This document shows, piece by piece, positions 11,980 through 23,464 of a stretch of 64,000 nt of DNA. The translations under genes were made by a program, and so were the position numbers. Below the pieces are notes generated by a model, which searched no databases, was not told the DNA's origin, and was given only the letters and a program-made list of their open reading frames with translations. The stretch lies in contig CABFPE010000858.1 in assembly GCA_900660155.1 (NCBI GenBank), positions 203,585-267,584 of the forward strand, read 5' to 3'. Positions within the stretch are counted from its first letter, which is position 1. The number at the start of each line of letters is the position of its first letter. The DNA is from Hofstenia miamia. Lineage: Eukaryota; Xenacoelomorpha; Acoela; Hofsteniidae.

Positions 11980-12949
11980 ATTTCATTTACGTAAACAACA
12001 TTTTCGTTTCTAAGCAAACAAACTATTTGAAGATGTTTTCATTAATACATGTGGAAAATATTAAATGTGGAAATTAAACAAAAAGATCGCAATCCACCAT
12101 AATAAAAACATTTAAAATTATTTTTAGACATTAGTAAAAAATGCTTTAGTTTTACATGTTAAAACAAAATTCATCAATTTCCAAAATATAAAACCAGATA
12201 TTTAAGTGAGCATGGTAAAGCCCACATTTTTTAAAAACAAAAAAACACATGTATATTATACATGTTCCACTTATAATGATGGTAAATTACACTAAAAATT
12301 TTGTCTATTGTATTAGCCTATCACCACCAACATTAATGTGAGCTCATATATTATCGTCAACTGCTGTCTTCATTTCCCATGCATAGATAATTTTCATCAA
12401 GTCTTGTTCATCTGATGTGTGTTGAGAATCACACAACCCAACCAATAAAATATATCTAAGCATTGGTATAAATTTTATGCATCCGCAAAATTAAATGGGG
12501 AATAATTACACCATGCAAATAATAATCAAGTTCTTATAGACACTCTCTTTTTGACATATTAAATTAACACAGTATTATTGCAAGCCAGAGAATTTGATAT
12601 TATCAAGTATAATGGATAATACATCCCCACACTGAACAGAATACATTGATATCAGAGTTGACTTGCTTTATGCTATAAGAATTTGGAGGGAAAATGCACG
12701 CATTGTTTTTCTGCTAACAGCCTCACCAATACATAATGACTTCACACAGAGACTAAATAATATTTAAAATCAGAACCCTGTTAGATTGTATCACCTCATT
12801 TTGAGCAAGTAATTAATGGGGATTGTTTTATATGACGGGAACATTTCTTCTTATACCAATAGAAAAACAACAGAATAAATGTTTAAACCAAATCATCAAT
12901 GATGGCAAACTTTTTTTGTATAGTCAGCGAAATTAAATAAACCTTAGCA

Positions 12950-13950
12950 AAATATATATAATTAATTTCTTCTACCATATTTATTGTATGAGATTTGTTA
13001 GCGTCAAAGAGGCATTCTTTCATCAGTTGATGATGGAAAAGTTCTTCTTTCAAGTGGGGCATTGTAAAATAGTGACAGACAACTAAATATTTCCATTAAC
13101 TTCTTATAAATTAAAATGAATATACTTTTTGAGAAGGAATTTTCACATTAAGCCATTCTTTTTTCATTCTAACATGGAGACATTCTTCACTTGATAAACT
13201 GCAGAAAATCATAATTATTGGAAGATAGAGCTAAAATATAGTTGTTAATGTATTACATTTTTAACATACACATGTTTTGTTGTTGGAGTCTTTTTTTACA
13301 TGGAGACAGGCTTTTATTTTTGATAAAACAGCACATCATGAAATGACAGGAGGTGGAGCTAAATATTTTGGTTAATTTTCTTATACATTTTAAACATACA
13401 CACGTTTTGTTGTTAGAGTCTTTTTCACACAGATGTGGTCTTTTTTTATTTTTGATAAAGCAGCACATCATTAAATGAGCAAAATCAAGCTAAATAATTT
13501 TGGTTATTTTTTCTTATACATTTAAAAAATTATGTATACATATATAAATAAACAGGGAAATATATTTTACCTTTTACAAAATAAATGATGTGTGTGGGGA
13601 GCATTGGAGTGAATAAGTTTTTTTCAGTTGGCAGCGAATCATTCAGCAGAGTGTGGAAACTAAACTATTACATAAATAATCATTCAATTAAAATATATTA
13701 TACCATTTCAAGATAAATTAAACATGGGGGCATTGGGGATAAATAATCATTCAATTAAAATATATTATACCATTTCAAGATAAATTAAACATGGGGGGCA
13801 TTGGGGTGAATAGCTTTTTCAGTCAGTGGAGAATCATTCAGCAGAGTGTGGAAACTAAACTATATATAAATAACCATTCAATTAAAATATATTATACCAT
13901 TTTCAAGATACATTAAAAGTGGGAGCATTGGAGTGAATAGATTTTCTTCT
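12950..13950 (-). repeat. Exon-like tandem repeats, copy 2
   Basis: Counterpart of 1690-2400. A unit of about 128 bp is duplicated in tandem (13255-13380 and 13384-13510), and a 62-bp unit with AATCATTCAATTAAAATATA is repeated at 13676, 13741 and, diverged, at 13870. The minus-strand reading contains a CVCLKC cysteine cluster in one unit. Confidence 0.5.
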
Positions 13951-14366
13951 TGACAAGCAACACTGAATAATTCAAATGGAGAATTGTCTAAAACAACATA
14001 TTAATTTATAACATTGTTGACAAAAACATACAGGAGAAATTTAACAATTTTGTGCAGACACAGGGGATGAAGCAAACTTTATATGTGGGATAATCAATTA
14101 TGCAAGGAATTGTCTAAACAAAAACAATTATTTATAACATTACTGACAAAAACATATGGATGGAAATTTAACAAATTTGCATTGAACATGGTGGAGGGAG
14201 CATGAGGGAGCAATTATGTAAAAATAGCAGAGGTAAAACATTGGAAATATCTAAATGAAAAATTTAATATTTAATTTTTTAAATATATACTACTCCTATA
14301 CAAAGACTTGAAGTGGGTACAACATGGGAGGGAGGATGATCAGAAACTATTACTAGGTGTCAGAAT

Positions 14367-14411
14367 CTAAAACACAAATTAATAATACATACAATATAAA
14401 TTTTCATATAC
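14367..14411 (-). other. 45-bp intron in PolB, copy 2
   Basis: Same splice sites and length as 2782-2826 (donor GTATATG, acceptor GTTTTAG). Confidence 0.55.
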
Positions 14412-14483
14412 CTAGAAGAAGACGTTTAACCCCATCATCAATTAGTGCAGAACTGGTGGATGGTGAAATAATCATTTTGATAT

Positions 14484-14526
14484 CTAAACAAGAGTTTAAC
14501 ATTATAAACATGTTAATTGTTATTAC
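14484..14526 (-). other. 43-bp intron in PolB, copy 2
   Basis: Same splice sites, phase and length as 2911-2953 (donor GTAATAAC, acceptor TTGTTTAG). Confidence 0.6.
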
Positions 14527-15479
14527 CTTTATGTCCATATGGCAGTGTTTCTATGGAATTTAAAATAGCGTTTATTATCATAGCATGACAATGCTATACA
14601 ATTTGATGTCTCTACACTAATTGAATGCATATGCAATCATATTCCAGTCATTGGTCTTTGAATGATGTCTTCTTGCAATACAATCAACTTGAAAAGCTCA
14701 AAGTTCATTGTCTGCTTCACAGAATGGGTCACACTTTTGCGCTAGCCATCTCCAACACTTCATGACTATCATTCATATATTCAATTGAGTATAGTTTTGG
14801 TTTTAGTGTCACAAGCTGTGATAAAACCCCTCTGCCCAACTCATCCTTTATTTTCAAATATACCTTTTTATTCACATCACTATATAATGGTGAATTCTTC
14901 AGGTAGTTGGAAAAATCAAAATGATGTAAGATGGGAGCAAGCTCAGTATATAAATTCTCTGATTTAATCTTATACATTAGAGAATCTATATCAGAATACA
15001 ATAAAGCAATTCTATTTTTAAAATACAGTTTCATAACCTCATAATGAAACTTAAACATGATTAATTTCAATAAATCAAGTATTGCCATTCCAATATAATT
15101 TTCAAGGAATAATGTGTGGAAACCTCATTTGAAATTACCCCACATATTGGTTTGTAATGGTTTGAGAATGCCTCATAAACATCAATCAAATTAAGTTGGT
15201 TGGATAAATAATTTGAAAAAAGCACCATGACATGCATTCTCCAATCTCTGTATGGTAAATTCATGGTTATTATTCAAAGCTGAAGTTGACGGAATCTCAT
15301 TTGGATGGTTTTTATCAATATGGTTATAAAGCAAGGGTTTACTTCCAAAATAAGTCTTGCAAAACAAACAAAAATTAACTGATGTTTGCTTATGTCTCAT
15401 GCAAAGGTGTGACCTCACTTGTTTAGGGCGGGGGCTCACATATGTGCACAAACTGCAGCAATATTTGGACATTGTCTTT

Positions 15480-16570
15480 GGTCTAAATAGACCATTTATT
15501 AGTAAAGTGGGAAAATATCAATTGAAAAAATTTAAAACACAGAAAGAATAATTTAGATTTTAACATAAAATGCAATTTGCTTTTTTCAAAGATGAAATAA
15601 TTTTGTTTTTGACACGCATTTGAATTTTTAAAATATATAAACCAGAAAGGTAAAAGATATGCATAAACATGGTATAGGAGGAAATAGTAATGTATGTAAA
15701 ACATGTAATCAGTAATAGACATATAAAACAAATAATACACATGCATTATTTAAAAAACTCATTTAATCAAAATTATGTTTAACTAAATAAATAACATCTC
15801 ATAATCACCCTAAAAAACCTGGGTGTTAGATAAAAAATTGTAACATGTTTAAAAATAGTTAACACATGCATTATTCCAACAAAAAATTAAATTAAATAGT
15901 TGGTAGCAACTAATACATAAATGTAATGAGAATGTCTATTTTGACAAAAAACAAAAGCAGGATGCTCTTAAACATAAATATGCAATTATAAAAATATGTA
16001 GAGAGTTGACAATCTTATAGCATGACAAATTGCGAATCAGGTTAAAATTCATTTTATGCATATCTTTAACAAGCAAGAAAGAAATTCCTTCCATCTATTT
16101 AAAATGGAAAACAATGACACTTGTCTAATAAATTGATTTTTCAAGATTTTGTTCTCTCTCTTTTTTCAGCAATAAAAACCAATTTAAAATAAAATAGCAA
16201 GAATACATTTAACATAAAACATTATTTCCAAAAAACCATCTTGTGTTGGAAAAAAAACAGCATATTAGATATTTACATACATCTTTAAAATTAGATAGTG
16301 AAAACTGAAATAACCCTGTGTGATGTGTAAATTTAAAAGCAAGTAGACACTTTTACAAGAAAATATTTTTCAGCAATGTAATAAAACCAAGTTGGTTTAG
16401 AAATTTGTAAAACAGTAAACATCTAATTTCCAATTATATGACACATGATTTGTTATTTTTTGAAAAATGTTTGGTGAATCACACTGCAATAATGGTGTTT
16501 TTACCACGTTTTCAAATTAAAAAAACCATGCTAGAGTGTACTCACGTGTTTGAAACATTGTTTTCAAGCA
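15480..16570. other. Gene-free Polinton spacer, copy 2
   Basis: Aligns with 6641-7711 of copy 1. No supportable gene; short frames such as 15483-15746 are low-complexity aromatic strings from AT-rich DNA. Confidence 0.6.
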
Positions 16571-17101
16571 TCAGGGTTTTTTAGTTGAGGCTTGGATGAG
16601 ATCACTGGAGCCAGTTTGGTTGTTGTAACTAGACATCATCTGATTGATCTGTTTCTCAAAATTTTGAGACCATACTTCAAAATTTTCTTGTACTTGTTCT
16701 TCAATGATATTATCAAAGCTAAAAAAATTTGATTAATACAAAAAATCATTACACATTTTTAGATTAAAATATAATTCATAACATAAAAAAATATTTTGTT
16801 TTTAATAATATACAATAATTGTTTTTTAGATAAACAGAAATTTCTGATTCGTTTTTATAAAAGGTTGGTGCTGATAAAAATGTGAATTACATATTGTGAA
16901 ATATTATAACATAAAAACTGATTAAAAATTTGTTACATTGTATAATAAAAAATTCTTAGATAATGTATTTTACAAAAGAATGTCTTACATTGTCTCATCA
17001 AAGCTAATTTCTAATGGGTCTTTGTATAAATTTTCACTAATGATGACTTCAAATTGTTGGTTCCAGCCAGCTAAGAATTCACATATATTGATAGAACTTA
17101 T
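16571..17101 (-). pseudogene. Small two-exon Polinton gene, copy 2
   Basis: Exon 1 17101-16989 and exon 2 16718-16571, with GTAAG donor and GCTTTGATAATA-type restart after TTTTAG. The total is 261 nt, in frame, about 86 codons. The reading frame that is shifted in copy 1 is intact here (CEFLAGWNQQFEVIISENLY), but the ATG has become ATA. One A fewer in the A-run near 16585 gives an earlier stop. The intron is 270 bp against 110 bp in copy 1. Function unknown. Confidence 0.55.
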
Positions 17102-17907
17102 TTTCTTTTAAAAAGCAGAATGTTGAAACTAAACTGTTTAACGATAAATCAAAATGTAGAGTGAATTTTGGGTTTGCTCCAGGGGTTGATTTTGATTGGG
17201 TGGAGAATATCCAATTAGTGATAAGTAAAATCAATTAAGGAAAGTTTTGCAATAAAGTCAATTCATGGTTCTTAAGAATCTCAAGTAGGTGAGTTTATGC
17301 AAAAAAGCTTTTAACTAATTTGATATGTTGACAGGTTCTCCAAGAAAAGCTTTTAAAATTCAAGTTTTCTGGTGATTGACAGGTTCTCTTTGCAGGATTT
17401 TGGATGTGGTAATAAAAAGGTTTTAAAATGAGTACACTTGAATGTGACAGATTAAAAGCTTCTGTCAAAAACATCTCTAATGCGTTTCTAGGCAATTTTT
17501 GCAAAGAAACCCTGGCTGGAAAAATTTAAACATGTTGGTAATTCTTTTCTTAGCATGAGTTATGTAAACAGATTCTCAGCTCTTAGCATAGTGCTAAGTA
17601 AATCTATAAGCACATAGATACAATACACTATGGGGAAACCAGGAATTTTATGAATCTAAAACATGATTCTTTTATAGGAGAAGGTGGAAGCTGTAAATTG
17701 ATATTAAGATAAACTTGATACATGGGTGTACACACATAACAGATATTTTATAATGTTCTAACAACATTTTGCAGGTGGCAAATGAATTAATCAAGTTAGT
17801 TTATGATTGGATCAAATGAATTAAGTTATTTTTGATTGGTTTATATGGTAAAAATTTGTAATAAATAACACATACTTTTAACACTTTTTTCAATTTTAAA
17901 TTTGGCA

Positions 17908-18372
17908 ATGACTTCAAATGCTGTTAGCAAATCTCGTGCTCAAAAATCTACCAAAGTTATGCAGAGCAAACAAGAGGAACTCTCACAACCCAAAAAAATT
18001 TGTTTTAAAGCCAGTATTACCAAAGACCATGTATTCTGTAAACACCGTGGGTAATGTAGTTCAACCAGTGATGGTCAACAGCCTCAATGCAATTTCCAAA
18101 GAATGTCAGATGAAATATATCTCTGTTAGAGAATTAAAAATTGGTGAGTGGCAAAAAATACATAACACATATAGCCTTCAGACAAAGTACGCCCCTGTGG
18201 TAAAAATTTTACTGGAAAACAGCAACTGCTTCTTCTTACCCAAGTGATATGCGGAAAAAACTAGAGGTGGAAAATACAAGATGCTTATTGGGCTTAGAGT
18301 TCAACATGGTAAAGATAAACCAGCATTATATCCTGGAGGTGGAGCACAAACTGTACTGATATTTAGTGTGTA
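17908..18372 (+). pseudogene. TKYG/FLPKRY-motif protein, gene A
   Basis: Starts at ATG 17908 (MTSNAVSKSRAQKSTKV). A frameshift lies at the A-run near 17995. It then contains ISVRELKIGEW and LQTKYAPVVKILLE, with NCFFLPK followed by an in-frame TGA (18245-18247) where the related gene at 19583 has Arg, and ends GGGAQTVLIFSV with TAA at 18372. The TKYG...FLPKRY pattern recurs in small unannotated proteins of animal mobile elements as I recall them. A beta-rich, possibly OB-like nucleic-acid-binding fold is conceivable but not shown. It faces the related gene B on the opposite strand. Confidence 0.5.
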
Positions 18373-18960
18373 ATTTTAGAATAAAGAATAAATATATGTA
18401 CCAATGATTTCTATTTTTATCTGATAACATAAACAGTAGTTGCTACTGAAACAAAAACAAAGCAATTTAAGAAACATGTTTACCCTTTGCTTAAATTACA
18501 GGATCAATTATGTGTTTATGACAAACTGGATTATTTATAGTTTTGCTTAAAATATAAAAACAAAAATGGAGTAAATATAAATTTATAGAAGAAATATTAT
18601 TATTAACAATACAATCTTAAATCAAAAATAGAAGCTTACCATGAAAATTTATGATAGAGGTTGACCATGTGAATATAAACACTGGTTTTGAGAAATATCT
18701 TACAAACAATACATGATAATTGTTGAAAATATAAAAATTAATTTTTTAAAAATTATTTATCATTATTATTAAAAATGATTAAAATATATCAAATATTAAA
18801 AACATTGACATCAAAATTATTATTTTTTGACAATGATAAGTAGAACAAATTTGCATTTATTGTTTTTATTCAAATGGCAAAAACTTTACCAAAATTATGC
18901 ATTGATTTGATTCAATTTTTTATAGCTTTATCTTAATTACAAAAATATTTATCATTCTCT
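18373..18960. other. Gene-free stretch
   Basis: Very AT-rich; AATAAA signals occur just after gene A (near 18383). Nothing else supportable. Confidence 0.5.
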
Positions 18961-18975
18961 CTGTAGTTTTCTATT

Positions 18976-19437
18976 TTGATAGTTGGTTGTGAGTCATGGC
19001 ATCATGTAAGAAATCTAATGTTTTTTTTTGAAATTTGTGGGAGCAGATTCAATAGCATCTACTACATTAAAGAACTGTTAATTTTAATCAATGAAAAACT
19101 TTACATTCTTACAGTACACCACTTGAAGGCGGTGGTTAACTCTCTCTCATCACATATATGAAAGGCTTTTAACTGGTATGAGTGGAACTTCCATCATATC
19201 GCGTTTACAGAAGGCAATTTCACAAGTGAACAAATGCTTCAATTTATTGATTCACTAAATTTAGCAATACAAGAGAATACAATGTTTTGGGGGTGTGATG
19301 CTATGAACTGTGAATTTTTTAGTCGAATAATATCACAACCAGTGGAAAATTTACTGGATCATTTCTATTGATACCCTCAGAACATGGAAAATTCTATCAA
19401 CTGTATAAAAGACTATTTTAAATTTGTACATTGAATG
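18976..19437 (+). pseudogene. Unrecognised Polinton right-arm reading
   Basis: Open reading 18976-19161, then after a stop and frame change a readable stretch 19170-19370 (WNFHHIAFTEGNFTSEQ, then FIDSLNLAIQENTMFWGCDA) and, after a TGA, a short tail. The composition looks like decayed protein rather than random AT sequence, but I recognise no domain. A structural protein remnant is possible given its place in the element. Confidence 0.25.
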
Positions 19438-20006
19438 AACACTTCAAAAGGTAATTTATTATCATTATTTGCTAATAATCATTGTAAATTTAAGAAATTT
19501 ATTGCAAAATCATTATAACTATTAATTAATGATTTTTTACTAGTATTATTTTTATAAACTGTATATGTTGAACAAAGCAATACTATATTTTTATTTTACT
19601 AAATTCTAATACAATATGATTTACATTATTGCCACCATTTGTGATTTCCATGTCATAATTGTGAAAAAGTTTTTTATTTACCAGAGTCTTGTAATTCTCA
19701 CCCAGTGCATTGACATACCGCTTGGGAAGGAAGTAGTAAAAACCATTGTCGAGTCTTATCTTTACCTCAATACCATATCTTGTGTTCAGCTGAACAATGT
19801 CCTCCATTGTTAGCCATATGTTTTTGGTAGTTTGCTAGCTGGACTTCCATTTGAAAAAAAATACAAGTTGGTGGTTGGGAATTAACATTGTTTAAGCATT
19901 GTAAAACATGGTCATCCTCACTCATGTTGGGGAGGACAATCGCATTATTATTGACTATAGGGTATCTTTGTTTGTGTTGAGTCTTGCGTTTTTCTTTTAC
20001 AGGTGC

Positions 20007-20017
20007 AGGTGGTGGGG
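20007..20017. repeat. LINE target-site duplication, left
   Basis: AGGTGGTGGGG, identical to 22667-22677. Confidence 0.9.
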
Positions 20018-22666
20018 GCATCAGATAAGATAAGATAAGACAATCTTTATTAAGAGAAGGTAAAGCAATTAATACAAACTGATTGCTTCTCAAAATAGCG
20101 TCATTAAAAAAAATAAAACAAAACCATACTATTTACAAACCTATACATTGCTAAGCAGGCTAAGAATAAGTCTACATTCTAGTAATTGTGTAATTGCTAT
20201 TATAGAATTTTTACCCTGTCCAAGATCTTCCTGAGATGAATTTTTGCTTAAGAATAAATCTTTTCACACTATTTCGGAATTCTTTCAGTTTTGTAATATG
20301 CTTAATTTCATTAGGTAGATTATTCCATTGCCTTGTGGCTATGTTTAAAAATGAATTTTCTTTGACTTTACATCTGAACCTAGTGACAACATATTTCTTA
20401 GACTGTCTATTGAAAGTTTTCTTGAATTCAGGGAGATTTATCTTATCATAAGGCGGAATTTTGTTTGCAGCTTTGAAAAATAATGTAGCAATATTGATTT
20501 GTATTAATTGTTGAGGAGAAGGACACGTTTCCAAAATATAATTTTTGGTGTTACTAGAATTTCTTTTGCAAATATTTAAAGCTAATTTATATTGCAGCTG
20601 AAGTTTATTTATCAATGATGTGCTCAAATTTGAAAATAGTACACTCCCGTAATTTAGTTGAATTATTGCATGAGGAGGTAATAGGTCAGCAACCTGAGAA
20701 ATAGTTCTTATTCCAGCAGCAATTTTTTTCTGTGTAGATTTAATGTGCTCGGAAAAAGAAAGTTTTCAGTCAATTATTATTCTTAAATATTTGAAAGTAT
20801 CACTTGTAAAAATAATTGTATTTTTTATAGTCAAATTTTTATTTGTATGCAAGTTATTGTTGAAAAAGGGGTTCATATTCCAAAATTGCGTTTTCTCAGC
20901 ATTAATGCGTAATTTGTCCATAGAGAAATAATGGCTTAGTGACTGGCAGTTGGATTCCACTTTTTTTATTGCAACATCTAATTACTTGTTGGCGGAAAAT
21001 ATACAGGTATCATCTGCATATTGTATAAGATTGCAATTAGTATAAAAGTTCATATCATTGACATAGATATTAAACAGAAGAGGTCCAAGAATGGTTCTTT
21101 GCGGAACATCTTTTTCAATATACAGCCAGTCTGAAGGTACTGAGTTGATTTTAACTCGTTGTTTCCTATTACTTAAGAAACTCACAATTAAAATAGTACT
21201 ATCGTGGGAAAATCCCATATCTTTTAGTTTTTTTATTAGTATGTCATGGTCGATTGAATCAAATGCCATAGAGAGATCTAAGCATGCAATAGCAACATAT
21301 TGTTGATCATCCAATGAATTTCGCCAGTTCTCTGTTACCTGGATAAGTGCATCATTCGTTGAAAAACTTCTTCTAAATCCAAATTGGGTTGCAGAAAGCA
21401 GATTATGTTTTTTAATATAATCGAACATTTGATTGAATATTAGTCTTTCAAAAACTTTACTTATTGGGGTCATGATTGAAATAGGCCTATAATTTAGTGG
21501 GCATGTTTCATCATTTTTTTGTAAAGCGGAGTAACATGTGCTTCTTTTAAACAGTCTGGGAATGTTTTGGATTTAATGCATTCATTAAAAATGTGGGAAT
21601 ATTTGACTGCCCACTGGATTTGCCGGATTTTAATTTGTTTAAGGCTTTGAGCATTTCATACCTAGTCGTAAATCTAAAGTTAAAATCGTGTGCATAAAGC
21701 TTTTCATTTTCAATATATTTTACATTATCCCCAGAATAGTTGCCCAAATTTACGAATGATTTGTTTAAAATATTGGAGATGTGATAAGGATCCTTCTGCA
21801 ATTTGCCATAGTCATCTGTTATAGCTATGATTTTATTGGTGACACGTTTATTGCGATTTGTCAGATTATGAATAAAACTCCATTTAGATTTTTGGGATAG
21901 CATTCCATTATATTCTTTTTTTATGTACGTATTATAGGCCTTACGATTTGCTATGTTACATATGTTTCTAGCTATCTTGTAGCGGTTAAAATTTACTTCA
22001 CTTTGGTTATTTAAGAAATTTCTATATGCTTGATTTTTCACACGAATGAGTATTTTACAGTCGTCGGTAATCCACTCCTTAGAATTTTTTGAGTTATCTT
22101 TTGCTTTAGAGTTATTAGGATTTAATAAAACACGTAGTTCAGGGCAATATAAGTTGACATAATATTCAAGAATTTTTAAAAGCTTACTCATCATTGCATT
22201 GGGTTCAGTTGCTGTATAAACACATTGCCAGTTCTGATTTGAAAATGCTAATTTTAGTTTATTTAGATTATCCTTATTTCGAATACGGGTTGTAATCCAT
22301 GTTTTCGATGTGTTTTCACTAGTCTTAGGTACACTGATTGATACTATGCAATGATCTGAAAAAGGGCATTCCATTGAGTAAAATTTAAAATTAAAATCAG
22401 ATATTTCGGATGTAATGATGTAGTCAATTATTGTCCGAGAATTATGAGTAAGTCTAGTGGGAATTTTCGTGTTTGCAGACTTCAAATTATACGCATTTAG
22501 TAAAGAATCTAATTTTGATTTTTCAGAGCCAACAAGATAGTTAATATCCCAATATCCGAGCAAGAGAACATCCTTATTTTCAGCGCAAGCGATGGATAAT
22601 TCAGTTTCCATTTGTTTGACAAAATTCTGTCAAATACTCCTGTGTTAGCGTGTTATAACCATGCGA
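20018..22666 (-). mobile_element. 5'-truncated LINE with 11-bp target duplication
   Basis: Non-LTR retrotransposon on the minus strand. The apurinic-type endonuclease C-terminal half (DVLLLGYWDINY, later CPFSDHCIVSI) is followed by a linker, then reverse transcriptase (FERLIFNQMF, ATQFGFRRSFSTNDA, CLDLSMAFDSIDH, DVPQRTILGPLLFNIYVND, IQYADDTCIF) and a C-terminal domain ending at 20211. The 3' end is a short TCTTATC repeat after AATAAA. AGGTGGTGGGG occurs at both borders (20007-20017 and 22667-22677). The 5' end is cut within the endonuclease, as usual for target-primed insertion. Frameshifts lie near 21500 and 20970. A Jockey/CR1-type clade is likely. Confidence 0.9.
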
Positions 22667-22677
22667 AGGTGGTGGGG
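22667..22677. repeat. LINE target-site duplication, right
   Basis: AGGTGGTGGGG, identical to 20007-20017. Confidence 0.9.
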
Positions 22678-22884
22678 TTGTGCATAGATAATCAAATAGA
22701 CTGCTCAATGAACCAGATGCTAGCGTTTCAACAGACATTGCCAAAAGTGAGAGACGAAATTGCGTAGAAGAAAAATAATGATTTTATCTGATGAAATGAG
22801 GTGAATATATAGATTGACCAGCCAATGGAAATACATTGAACTTATGAAAATTAATTATTGGTTGAAAAAAAACGTGATACAATA

Positions 22885-23392
22885 AATGTGTTAACGATGA
22901 ATTTTGATAAAAGCGAAATGCAGTTTTTTTAAGGTTCCCAAAAAACGAGATAAGCAATGTATGTGCAAGCTTTTCGAAATTATGGAAAACATGATAAGCA
23001 TGGTTTGTCATTACATTGTGTAGTTTTTACATGTAATGGAAAATTAGTCTAATATTATACGTGTATCCAACAAAGTGTTGTAAAATTAGCAAACAATAGA
23101 AAATCACAAATGTGATGTAATGTATGCAAGCAAGTGTAATGTGTTATAATGAGGTATATATTGACAAAATGTATGCAAACAATTGTAACGTGTATATCAA
23201 CATGAATGAAATTAGTCATATAAAACAGTGTAAACTAAATTGACCATAATATGAATCATTCGTAAGCAAATCCATTTTAAAAAATCAATTAGCGATAAGT
23301 GTCAAATACACATTAACACTTTTACCCCAACCTGTCAAAAAGCACTTTGTGAGCTGTCAATCAAGGTTTGTTAAGTAGGTGAGTAAGCAACT
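22885..23392 (-). repeat. Right terminal inverted repeat
   Basis: Inverted partner of 1-470. The outer boundary is placed at 23392, where the arm would end AGCAACT and so begin AG when read from outside, as Polinton ends often do. The exact end is inferred, because the left partner is truncated and no target duplication can be checked. Confidence 0.8.
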
Positions 23393-23464
23393 TAAACACT
23401 TGTCAATATCTGTGAGTTAGCAATTCTCAAGGTCAGTTTGTGAGATCTCCCTCCCCCTATAATA

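Larger units (their letters stand above)
14353..15472 (-). pseudogene. Polinton pPolB, copy 2, internally deleted
   Basis: The N-terminus is better preserved than in copy 1. It starts at 15472 and has two C2H2-type fingers (CCSLC...H....H, then FCLFCKTYF...H....H). A frameshift lies near 15225. At about 15108 the sequence jumps from the N-terminal region to the late palm, losing about 2.7 kb (exonuclease domain and motifs A and B). Motif C reads YSDIDSL, keeping both Asp. A frameshift lies near 14735. The 3' end has the same two small introns (14484-14526 and 14367-14411) around an exon of 72 nt, 12 nt shorter than in copy 1 and still in frame, then a TAG at 14353. It cannot encode a working polymerase. 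Confidence 0.8.
11980..17240 (-). repeat. Second copy of the Polinton polymerase arm
   Basis: Direct repeat of 706-8240. It keeps the order repeats, PolB, spacer, two-exon gene, with many substitutions. Differences include loss of the segment equivalent to about 3530-6245 (junction near 15108) and extra tandem units at 13255-13510 and 13685-13800. Divergence is too high for two haplotypes of one locus, so these are distinct family members. Confidence 0.85.
19583..22738 (-). pseudogene. TKYG/FLPKRY-motif protein, gene B, interrupted by a LINE
   Basis: The ATG at 22736-22738 opens a frame that runs into a proline-rich stretch at 22678. The LINE (20018-22666) then interrupts it. Reading resumes at about 20006 (KEKRKTQHKQRY) and continues to about 19800, where a change of frame leads into MEDIVQLNTRYG, then NGFYYFLPKRY, to the stop at 19583. 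Gene B therefore carries the same motif pair as gene A, with the Arg intact. The overlap at ATGGAGGAC could be a frameshift lesion or a true overlapping start. Before the LINE hit, it would have encoded a protein of roughly 175 residues. Function unknown. Confidence 0.55.
1..23392. mobile_element. Maverick/Polinton-like compound element
   Basis: Large DNA element bounded by inverted repeats. The first 470 bases reappear inverted at 22885-23392, and a protein-primed type B DNA polymerase lies inside, the hallmark of Maverick/Polinton elements (adintovirus-like). The left end is probably cut by the window, because the right copy of the terminal repeat continues about 8 bases further. The interior holds two direct copies of the polymerase arm separated by unrelated sequence and a 1000-N gap, plus a LINE insertion at 20018-22666. 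I see no integrase, packaging ATPase, protease or capsid gene, so the family is either reduced or has lost its virion genes. Whether the two copies are truly adjacent or joined by scaffolding cannot be told from here. Confidence 0.65.

Noticed and set aside
10882-12077. Long open frames on both strands
   Set aside because: They consist of the 1000-N gap translated as unknown residues.
13253-13471. 72-codon minus-strand frame with cysteines
   Set aside because: Created by the tandem duplication of a 128-bp unit; the two halves are in different states of decay.
12950-13950. CRISPR-like array
   Set aside because: Units are degenerate, of unequal length and without regular spacers; the DNA is eukaryotic.
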